A DNA stretch of 64,000 nt from Pedobacter kyungheensis (GTDB lineage: Bacteria; Bacteroidota; Bacteroidia; Sphingobacteriales; Sphingobacteriaceae): assembly GCF_000812965.1 (NCBI RefSeq), contig NZ_JSYN01000013.1:58860-122859 (forward strand). The letters run 5' to 3'. A program made the position numbers and the translations under genes. Of the stretch, positions 43,490-50,428 are shown piece after piece. The first letter of the stretch is position 1. Every line of letters starts with the position of its first letter. The notes beneath the pieces are model-generated. The model ran no database searches. It was not told the DNA's origin and worked only from the letters and a program-made list of their open reading frames with translations.

Positions 43490-45268
43490 TTAGTTTATAA
43501 ATACATCACCTCCGTCAATTTTAGTATTTCCACCGGTAACATGATTGGTTCCGGTTATGGTATTGTTAGACCCCGTTATGGCATTGGTAGTGGATGTAAT
43601 CTTCATATCCTGGGTATTTACATTAGTTGCCGTACCATTGATATCTATCTTGCTTGATTTTGCTCCGTCTTTCTGTGCAATTTCAATCTTATCCGCATGA
43701 ATTAGAATCTGATCCTTTTCCAGTGTGATAGAGGAAGAGCCATTTGTAAGTAATACTGTTTGGCTAGAAGTCACTGTTATTTTATTGTTGCCATCAACCA
43801 CAATGTGGTTGCCGCCAGTTTTATCTTTAATGGTTATACCTCCACCATCATTAAGCTGCACGGTATGCCCGCTTTTAGAGGTCAAACTTTTACTGTTGTT
43901 ACTGGCACTTCCACCCGAACCACTTTTACCATGAAATACAGAACCTAACACAATTGGGCGTGCAATATTCCCTTCTTCGAAAGTTACGGCTACCTGATCG
44001 CCAATTTCGGGGATAAAAACAAAGCCCCTGTTTTTACTTACTTTATCGCTGCTACCGGCATCGGGTGTAATTACCCTGAGCCATTCGGTAACGTCGTTGG
44101 TTTGGCATTCCCATTTAAACTTTACTTTAATGCGGCCATGGCCCTGGGGGTCGTTGTTATCTACCACATCTGCCAGTTGCATATCAGGGTATGGTTTTTC
44201 GTAGTTCTTAACGATTAAGCGCTCGGTGGTGGCAACAACTCCTTCAAAAGTATTGTGGTATTTGCCGGTTCCATCTATATTGTGGCTAATTTTGGTGATT
44301 AAAAATTTACCCAGGCTCTCTGTGGCAAAGCTCAGTTCTTTACGCAGGCTCATGGTAATTTCGGCAAGGGTACCAATAGCCAATTCTGCATTATCGCCAC
44401 TGGCATTCACTTTAAGCAGTTCGCTAATGTGTGCTTTTTCTTCGTTTTCTACATGGTTTTTAATATCGCTGCCATTATCGACCCTAATGAGCGAGGGCTG
44501 ATTAAATGTTTTACTGTACATGGCGTTGGAAGCCTTGATGGCATGTGCCAGATCGGGATTTCCGTCTGCCTTACCCGCACTTTCGCTTTGCAGCATTTCG
44601 TTCTCTTTTGGATTGTATGCAAAGCGCTTGTATTTTATGGGCGAAACCTCCATTGCATACTGCAGGTTTTGCACATCGCGGCCATAAAATAAGGCCACTT
44701 CTTTTTGCTTATCGGGTTTACCAAAATTGAGCTGTTTACCATCATAGAAAAACCATTCGTGGTATTCGCCAGATAAACGGTTCAGGAAATCAAAATCGCT
44801 CTCGCGGTACTGAATAAGGTAATCTATAGGTGTTTTGCGTGCAGCATTGGCCGAAATAGTTAGATCGTTTGCGGGCGTATCTTTTGTTGCCAGTTTTACA
44901 ATGGTATCTAAATCTTTATCCAGATAGGAGCCCAAATCCGGCCCCCGATCTATCAATATAGTGGGGCTGTAACCACTTACTACTAAAACGCCATGATAGC
45001 CATGGCTTTGAGCCAATTCTACCCGGGTTACCAAACCTGCAAATTGCTGCATTTTCCCCGAAGTATAGCCAAAAGAAGCGGTTAAGGTTTTACCTACAAA
45101 ATCGCGGCTATCATCCAAATTAATTAACCCCGGAGCACCCATCTGATCGTGGTTAAAACGCAGTTCAAAGTAATGGTGATCGTTAAAAGCCTGATTCAGG
45201 GAGAAGGAAGCAAAATGAAGTATTTCTTTTTGTTCTATACTGATTTCGGAGATTAATTTATTTTCCAT
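43490..45268 (-). CDS. vgrG: T6SS spike protein VgrG (TssI)
   Basis: A 592-residue trimeric spike that caps the Hcp tube. The N-terminal part matches the gp27-like region (FNDHHYFELRFNHDQMGAP). The gp5-like OB-fold with WLRVITPDAG and GFVFIPEIGDQVAVTFEEG lies near residues 390-450. The last 130 residues form a short beta-helix with repeating T/N/G strands. It has no C-terminal toxin domain, so it relies on the PAAR-like protein encoded 3 bp downstream and on cargo such as the Tae4-type amidase encoded 23 bp upstream. Confidence 0.95.
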   Translation of the reverse strand: MENKLISEISIEQKEILHFASFSLNQAFNDHHYFELRFNHDQMGAPGLINLDDSRDFVGKTLTASFGYTSGKMQQFAGLVTRVELAQSHGYHGVLVVSGYSPTILIDRGPDLGSYLDKDLDTIVKLATKDTPANDLTISANAARKTPIDYLIQYRESDFDFLNRLSGEYHEWFFYDGKQLNFGKPDKQKEVALFYGRDVQNLQYAMEVSPIKYKRFAYNPKENEMLQSESAGKADGNPDLAHAIKASNAMYSKTFNQPSLIRVDNGSDIKNHVENEEKAHISELLKVNASGDNAELAIGTLAEITMSLRKELSFATESLGKFLITKISHNIDGTGKYHNTFEGVVATTERLIVKNYEKPYPDMQLADVVDNNDPQGHGRIKVKFKWECQTNDVTEWLRVITPDAGSSDKVSKNRGFVFIPEIGDQVAVTFEEGNIARPIVLGSVFHGKSGSGGSASNNSKSLTSKSGHTVQLNDGGGITIKDKTGGNHIVVDGNNKITVTSSQTVLLTNGSSSITLEKDQILIHADKIEIAQKDGAKSSKIDINGTATNVNTQDMKITSTTNAITGSNNTITGTNHVTGGNTKIDGGDVFIN

Positions 45269-45291
45269 AGTAAGGTTATTTTAATATTGCA

Positions 45292-45876
45292 TTAACATTC
45301 CCAAAGGTAAATTTCAGAGGTACGGGGGTCCAGAAAATAATCCTGATACAGGCATTTGTAGCCATCCCATAAGGTAAAGTGCCCTGTTGCATCACTAAAT
45401 TTGGTTTTAAAACATATAATGCCGGTTTTGTTGTTAATCTTATCAGTGAAATCGCGTAGCTCTGATTGGGAAAAAAATTTGCCTGTTTTTAAAATAAGCG
45501 AATGGTTATATTTCTGGTATTTATGGTTGAGGTAATTGAAAAACTCACTCACCCGGAAACAATAACGCTTTTTATCGGCCCCGGCAATGGTTTCGAATGC
45601 CTTAATAAACGAATATCTTTGAGGAATTGCATGCACTTTTACCTTTTCCTGTGCCAGAAAGGCTTGTTTAGTAGTGTATTTCCAGCTGGGGGTATTTAGG
45701 CTGAAAATGTGATTATCGATACCTAAATAATTAAATGCCCTGCTCATTCTAACCACACAGGTATTGGTAATATAGGCCGCATTAACAGCGCCGCCAATGG
45801 TTGCTTTTACCAATTCGCTACTGCCTGTAGGGTAATTAATCCGTAAATCGTTAAAAGTTGGCAAAGAAAGCGGCAT
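45292..45876 (-). CDS. Tae4-type T6SS amidase effector
   Basis: A 194-residue peptidoglycan amidase of the Tae4 family, which cleaves the D-Glu-mDAP peptide link in the target's periplasm. The catalytic Cys40 is in NTCVVRMSRAFNY and the His166 in GHFTLWDGYKC. Cys175 and Cys194 could make the C-terminal disulfide seen in Tae4. It has no signal peptide, as expected of a T6SS cargo. It is encoded between vgrG (downstream) and a lipoprotein gene directly upstream (1-bp gap), the likely immunity gene. Confidence 0.9.
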   Translation of the reverse strand: MPLSLPTFNDLRINYPTGSSELVKATIGGAVNAAYITNTCVVRMSRAFNYLGIDNHIFSLNTPSWKYTTKQAFLAQEKVKVHAIPQRYSFIKAFETIAGADKKRYCFRVSEFFNYLNHKYQKYNHSLILKTGKFFSQSELRDFTDKINNKTGIICFKTKFSDATGHFTLWDGYKCLYQDYFLDPRTSEIYLWEC

Positions 45877-45877
45877 A

Positions 45878-46426
45878 TTATTTTTTGGTCAAAAGTGAAT
45901 CCAGGTATTTGGTACCGGTAAAGGATGCGTTTTCCAGAGCAAAGAAAAATACCGCTTTACCTCCGGTTGTTAAAACAGGCGATTTGGCTTTATCAAGAAA
46001 AACAATCAGCGTATCATTCGGGTGTTTAATATATTTCATATCGTTCATAGCCATATATTTCAGGCTATCGCCAACCTTCAGTTTTCCTTTAAAAGATTTT
46101 AATATTGTAGCGCTAAAAACCTTTTCCGCATTGAATACAGAATCAACAGTGGTTACATTAACCAGGGCAATATGTAATGCCTGCTGTTTAAGGTGCTGTA
46201 TTAGTGATTTTGGTGGTTCCTGATACTGTGTTTCTACCGGTGGCAATGTTTTGTCTGCCAAAGGCAATGAATCTTTCAGGATAATTGCACCTGAAGCATT
46301 CTTGCTTCGATTTTGCTGACATGCGGCAAAACCCAGCCAAAAAAATACCAGAAGAAAAATGCATGCATATTTCCTCAGGTTTCCTGATTCAATTTTATCC
46401 GTTCCGGAAATAACTAGGTATTGCAT
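45878..46426 (-). CDS. Putative periplasmic immunity lipoprotein for the Tae4-type effector
   Basis: A 182-residue protein with a lipoprotein signal: hydrophobic IFLLVFFWLGFAAC with Cys36 as lipidation site. The mature domain is unfamiliar, mixed alpha-beta, with AVFFFALENASFTGT near the end. The gene stops 1 bp before the amidase gene starts, and its envelope location matches a periplasmic toxin. I therefore infer that it protects the cell from its own Tae4-type enzyme. It does not look like the known Tai4 family, so it may be a new immunity type. Confidence 0.72.
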   Translation of the reverse strand: MQYLVISGTDKIESGNLRKYACIFLLVFFWLGFAACQQNRSKNASGAIILKDSLPLADKTLPPVETQYQEPPKSLIQHLKQQALHIALVNVTTVDSVFNAEKVFSATILKSFKGKLKVGDSLKYMAMNDMKYIKHPNDTLIVFLDKAKSPVLTTGGKAVFFFALENASFTGTKYLDSLLTKK

Positions 46427-46458
46427 GAAGCGGTTTATTAAAGCTTTTAAATAGGTTT

Positions 46459-47003
46459 AGCGGGGAGCGTTTGGCGTTTGGCGGGGAGCATAGGGCAAAG
46501 GGCATAAGAGTTTTACCTACTTCAAGCCCTCTCCCCTCTAGCGCTCAACCTCCGTTAGGCTTTTGGCCAGTCGTTCTCGTGCTCGGCACTGCCCAGCTTG
46601 AGCTTGCGGGCCGATAGCACAAAAGTTAATGTCATTGGGGTATTGTCGTTTACTGCAATACCTTCGCTATATTGAATGATGTAGGCATCTTCGAAAGAAA
46701 GTTCTTTCATTTTGGCGTCTTCTTCGCCTTTCTTGAAAACCAGGGTGCCTGAAAGTGGCTTGTACTGGTTGTTAACCATCGATTCGATTACCGAAGTATC
46801 TTCTGTCGATTCGATTTCGATACTGATGGTACCACCATAAACACCTGAAGACGGACGGCCTTTTGCGTCAACATCTCTGTTTAATGAAAAGCTGCATTGC
46901 AGTACATCAAACTCTTTTGATCCTAAATTTAAACGGGTTTTAAATGCCATTGTAGTAAGTTTAAATGTTTTGAAATAAAGTGATTAGCGGGGAGCGTTTG
47001 GCG
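46459..47003. repeat. Identical 18-bp motif downstream of both hcp genes
   Basis: The 18-mer beginning AGCGGGGAGCGTT lies at 46459-46476 and again at 46986-47003, in each case 80-110 bp beyond an hcp stop. Both are followed by GGGAGCAT- or GGCATGGAG-type G-rich repeats and by a pyrimidine-rich CAAGCC stretch. This suggests either that the hcp unit was duplicated together with its 3' flank or that the motif is a dispersed element. The coordinates span both copies and the hcp gene between them. Confidence 0.55.
46555..46950 (-). CDS. hcp: T6SS tube protein Hcp (TssD), copy 2
   Basis: A 131-residue protein that forms hexameric rings stacked into the secretion tube. It has the T6SSiii Hcp pattern: MAFKTRLNLGSKEFDVLQCSF, VDAKGRPSSGVYGGTISIEIES and ISARKLKLGSAEH-like end. 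It is roughly three quarters identical by eye to the second copy 166 bp upstream. The two copies may have specialised for different cargo. It precedes the immunity lipoprotein gene. Confidence 0.95.
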   Translation of the reverse strand: MAFKTRLNLGSKEFDVLQCSFSLNRDVDAKGRPSSGVYGGTISIEIESTEDTSVIESMVNNQYKPLSGTLVFKKGEEDAKMKELSFEDAYIIQYSEGIAVNDNTPMTLTFVLSARKLKLGSAEHENDWPKA

Positions 47004-47115
47004 CTTAGCGGAGGGCATGGAGCGAGGAGCATGGAGCAAAGGGTATGGAGCCACGCGTTTGGCGTTTTGCCTACCTCAAGCCTTCTACCTTCCACCTTCA
47101 AACCTTCAACCTCAA

Positions 47116-47511
47116 CTAGGCTTTAGGCCAGTCGTTAAGGTGCTCTGCGTTTCCTAATTTAAGCTTGCGCGCCGAAATCTGGAATTTAAGCGTCATCGGG
47201 TGATCGCCTACAATGTTTATACCTTCTGCATATTTAACAATGTAGCCATCCTCGAAATTTACTTCTTTCATTTTGGCATCTTCCTCTGTTTTCTTGATCA
47301 ACAGGGTTCCGGTAATGGGTTTGTACTGGTTATTTACCATTGCTTCGATAATTGAGGTGTCTTCAGTCGACTCGATCTCAATGTCAATGGTACCGCCGTA
47401 AACTCCGGAAGAAGGTCTTCCCTTAGCATCTACATCGCGGTTTAACGCATAGGCACAATGAAGCACATCGTACTCCTTGCCTGAAAAATTTAATCTAGCT
47501 TTGAAAGCCAT
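47116..47511 (-). CDS. hcp: T6SS tube protein Hcp (TssD), copy 1
   Basis: A 131-residue Hcp with the same core as its tandem copy (VDAKGRPSSGVYGGTI, IIEAMVNNQYKP). Differences cluster at the N-terminal strands and in residues 83-110, the part most exposed in Hcp rings. It is the first hcp transcribed and lies 309 bp after the oxidoreductase gene's stop, so its own promoter in that gap is likely. Confidence 0.95.
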   Translation of the reverse strand: MAFKARLNFSGKEYDVLHCAYALNRDVDAKGRPSSGVYGGTIDIEIESTEDTSIIEAMVNNQYKPITGTLLIKKTEEDAKMKEVNFEDGYIVKYAEGINIVGDHPMTLKFQISARKLKLGNAEHLNDWPKA

Positions 47512-47820
47512 AGTTTTAAAATTTAAAGGTTTATAAATTAATTAATTGCAGTCTCCACTGCTGTAATAATCCAAACCAATTATCAGGCCAATTATCTTAT
47601 ATCTTACTCATTTATAATAAGTAACCTGATCGTTAAAACTAAGAAAAAGGTATAAATCCTCATTTATCACCTAAAAATACAGGTTGGCAATGTGGATAAA
47701 ATGTGGAAAATTATCGAGTTAACATTAATGATACATATACAATACTACTCCAAATAAAACTACAAAAGTGTAGCTATTTTCCCCAAAGTGTTGCCTTTTT
47801 GGTCAACACTGTCTTAAATA
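47512..47820. other. 309-bp gap upstream of hcp without a gene
   Basis: AT-rich. I see no gene, no clear TAnnTTTG box and no sigma-54 -24/-12 pair on the minus strand, although a promoter for hcp is expected. The part near 47535-47570 contains CAGTCTCCACTGCTG, a weak imperfect inverted repeat. Nothing else can be supported. Confidence 0.4.
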
Positions 47821-48393
47821 TTAAATTAACTGTGCACCAAACTTCTCCATTTTTACCAGCCACTTCTGACTATAATGGTTCTCCAGCGAATGCAACTCGC
47901 CAATAGTATTGGTGAGTACCGGACTCATCCTGCATTTTTCGAAAACTACTTTTTTAATGGAAAGATAGGTAGTCTTTTTATTGGCTTTCCAATCTTTAAA
48001 TGTGGCTTCGTCTAAAATAGAAACAATCCTGGCCGAGCGGCCACTAAAATTATTATTTACCTGTTGTTGCTGGGTGGCAAATATCTGATCGGGCATAAAT
48101 AAACGATCGAAAAAGCCCTTAATCTTGGCAGGAATATGATCTACATACACCGGACAAAAGAGCACCACGTGGTTGCTCTGCCTGATAGCCGTTAAAGCCC
48201 GCTGTAAATCAGGCTCCAGTTCGGCAATCTGCCGGTTGCTAAACAATTTGTTCGAATTGAATATCAGGTCGATAATGGCCAGTTCACGAACGGTTGCCCC
48301 GGAACTTTCAGCACCTTTTTTATATGCGTTAATCAGGAAATTTGTAGATGCGTTTTTTTCAATATCTCCATTGAGGAGAAGTACTTGCTTCAT
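47821..48393 (-). CDS. Flavodoxin-fold NAD(P)H-dependent oxidoreductase
   Basis: A 190-residue cytoplasmic protein with a flavodoxin-like start VLLLNGDIEKNASTNFLINAY, middle VVLFCPVYVDHIPAKIKGFFDRLF that shapes the FMN site, and a typical length. Such proteins reduce quinones or other acceptors with NAD(P)H and FMN. It has no evident link to the T6SS although it lies between tssC and hcp. It has its own -7 box, so it may be a passenger gene. Confidence 0.82.
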   Translation of the reverse strand: MKQVLLLNGDIEKNASTNFLINAYKKGAESSGATVRELAIIDLIFNSNKLFSNRQIAELEPDLQRALTAIRQSNHVVLFCPVYVDHIPAKIKGFFDRLFMPDQIFATQQQQVNNNFSGRSARIVSILDEATFKDWKANKKTTYLSIKKVVFEKCRMSPVLTNTIGELHSLENHYSQKWLVKMEKFGAQLI

Positions 48394-48428
48394 TTTTTTT
48401 GATTAATCTGATCTGGGCTGATGCATTA

Positions 48429-48436
48429 CAAAATTA
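48429..48436 (-). promoter_or_regulatory. Putative -7 element of the oxidoreductase gene
   Basis: TAATTTTG on the minus strand matches TAnnTTTG fully and lies about 35 bp before the ATG at 48393. No -33 match is obvious. Confidence 0.45.
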
Positions 48437-48471
48437 TAAAGAATTTGTTAAGTGTTATGCATTGCCCATAA

Positions 48472-48499
48472 AAAAACCCAACGCAAAGGTTGGGTTTTT
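48472..48499 (-). terminator. Terminator of the tssO-tssC operon
   Basis: An 11-bp perfect stem (AAAAACCCAAC) with loop GCAAAG lies just after the tssC stop and is followed on the minus strand by a T-run. It separates the structural operon from the oxidoreductase, hcp and effector genes. Confidence 0.8.
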
Positions 48500-48518
48500 A
48501 TTCTTCAGCGATCAAAAA

Positions 48519-49907
48519 TTACTGCTGATTGTACTCTGTATTCCAGGTGGTATTTTCGTCTTCACCTTTGTGACCATCTAATTTTACCACAAAACTTTTA
48601 GCCGGAAAATATGGGGTAATGTGAATATCGAGGTGAATGCGGTCTTTTTGCTGCTCATCTCTTTCGAAACGCATGATTTTAAATCTTTCGATCAGACGGT
48701 CAGCACCTTGAATGCCATCTAAAAATTTCACAATCTGAGCGCGTAAATCCTGCTCGGTTTTAGAGGTCCAGTTTTCGAAGGCCCTTCTGTTCAGAAAATC
48801 GAATAATACTTTGGTAATGTAATCGAACACCCTTACTACTGAATAGGTTTGTAAACCAATGTTATCGCCATTAAATAATGTTTTGGCCGAGAAAGCCATT
48901 ACCTTACCGTATTCATTTACCATTGGTACCAGTCCTACACGCTCTAAATGAGAAATTTCGCTCTTTTTCAAGTCGAATTTTACTCCATCAACTTCGTTAA
49001 TGGCGCCGTGTTTTTTACCGGCGGTAACCTGCGACATTAAGGTGTAATACATTTTGCCCGCCAATGCAGCCGATCCCGGAACGGTAAGATCGTCTTCCTC
49101 ACCAACTTCGGCAACTTTACCACGGCCAACCAGCCAGTTACAGGTCATGATTACGTTCGACCTGAAAGCATCGCCACCGGTAAAATTAGCGGCAGTAAAT
49201 AAATCGAGTACATCATCCGGCTGATCCAAATCGGCAAAATCGGTTACCAGCATGGCCTTGTTGTTGTGTGCAATTTTAGCCCATCTTTCCAGCACTTTAT
49301 TCGACCCCATGTAACCCGGAACCACCATTAGCGAATAGTTTTTACGTAAATCTAAACGGTCGTAGTTTTGTTTCAGCTCATCGTCTACATATTCGATAAA
49401 GCGTGGATTATCCAGATCTTTTATCTGATCCATCGATGCATTTAAAAGCACCACATTTTTAAGCTTATCGGCTTCGGTATTTTTATAAAACAAGTGAACA
49501 GAGCGGTAAGCTTGCTCCAGCTCACGCGTGCTTTCCAATGCTGTTCCGATGTTTTTATTCAGGTTTTCTTCTGCTGTGTTCAGTTTTTCGGTACTTTTCT
49601 CGACCATATCGGCTACCGAATTAGAAGATTCGAGTACATCAATCCATAACTGGATTTTCTTTTTCAGCTCTTCGCGTTCTTTTTTCTTTTCATCGCCGGT
49701 TAAAAAAATCTGTTTCCGGGCTTTTCTTTCAGGGTTTAAATTCTGAAGGCCATCTACTGTAGCTTCCAATAAATCGAAACCGCCCACCCTGGCTAATTTT
49801 TCCAGGTTATCTTTTAGGGCTGTTTTTTCAACGGTTTTACCTTCTGCCGGTTTAAAACCTGCCTGAGCAATATTTTGGTCTGTTTTTAATTCTTGAGGAT
49901 TTGACAT
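48519..49907 (-). CDS. tssC: T6SS sheath large subunit TssC
   Basis: A 462-residue protein that with TssB forms the contractile sheath around the Hcp tube. The N-terminal part is helical and charged. The core includes YMGSNKVLERWAKIAHNNKAMLVTDFADLDQPDD and SHLERVGLVPMVNEYGKV, typical of T6SSiii TssC (DUF5458). It is encoded right after tssB (18-bp gap) and is the last gene before the operon terminator. Confidence 0.93.
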   Translation of the reverse strand: MSNPQELKTDQNIAQAGFKPAEGKTVEKTALKDNLEKLARVGGFDLLEATVDGLQNLNPERKARKQIFLTGDEKKKEREELKKKIQLWIDVLESSNSVADMVEKSTEKLNTAEENLNKNIGTALESTRELEQAYRSVHLFYKNTEADKLKNVVLLNASMDQIKDLDNPRFIEYVDDELKQNYDRLDLRKNYSLMVVPGYMGSNKVLERWAKIAHNNKAMLVTDFADLDQPDDVLDLFTAANFTGGDAFRSNVIMTCNWLVGRGKVAEVGEEDDLTVPGSAALAGKMYYTLMSQVTAGKKHGAINEVDGVKFDLKKSEISHLERVGLVPMVNEYGKVMAFSAKTLFNGDNIGLQTYSVVRVFDYITKVLFDFLNRRAFENWTSKTEQDLRAQIVKFLDGIQGADRLIERFKIMRFERDEQQKDRIHLDIHITPYFPAKSFVVKLDGHKGEDENTTWNTEYNQQ

Positions 49908-49925
49908 AGTTTTGGCGGTTTTAGA

Positions 49926-50372
49926 TTATTTATTTTGCTCCAGTTCATCAACAAAATTCTTTAACGCACTAATAAAGGCGGCTTTTGTTTCCTCATCGTC
50001 GAGCGTTGCTTTTAAGGTTTTGTTCGATTTTAACTGCTTAATTACATTCAGCGACATTTCGCGCTCAATGTTTACATCAGTTAGGTAATTACTTTGATTA
50101 ATGATGTTTTTCACTCCAAAATCACCCAGATCAGAGAAATTAAGGGTTTCTCCAACGGTAGAACCATCTTGTTTTTCGAAAGCGACCTTAACATTGGGTT
50201 TGTAGTGTTCAAATACTTCTTTTACCGTTTTTAATCCTTCAACTTTTTCAGGTTTAATGGGATCATTATCGGTTAATTTCTGTACAAAAAGCGTTTTGTT
50301 ATGGGCAATTTCTGCGAAAGCTTCAGAAGTATCTATTTTCCGCTCGTTACCACCAATTTCATAATTAAACAT
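49926..50372 (-). CDS. tssB: T6SS sheath small subunit TssB
   Basis: A 148-residue sheath subunit. The pattern LNFSDLGDFGVKNIINQS and the C-terminal helix AAFISALKNFVDEL are typical of T6SSiii TssB. It lies between tssH and tssC, with tssC 18 bp downstream. The gap from the tssH end is 56 bp. Confidence 0.9.
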   Translation of the reverse strand: MFNYEIGGNERKIDTSEAFAEIAHNKTLFVQKLTDNDPIKPEKVEGLKTVKEVFEHYKPNVKVAFEKQDGSTVGETLNFSDLGDFGVKNIINQSNYLTDVNIEREMSLNVIKQLKSNKTLKATLDDEETKAAFISALKNFVDELEQNK

Positions 50373-50428
50373 AGTATGTAGATTTAAGTTTACGATTAAA
50401 ATTTTCTAAACATATAACAGTTAACGTT

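Noticed and set aside
46427..47115. Insertion sequence between and around the hcp genes
   Set aside because: The G-rich repeats are short and lack inverted ends or a transposase.
47512..47820. Sigma-54 promoter upstream of hcp
   Set aside because: A TGGC/TTGC pair at -24/-12 spacing was looked for because rpoN is in the window, but no acceptable match was seen.
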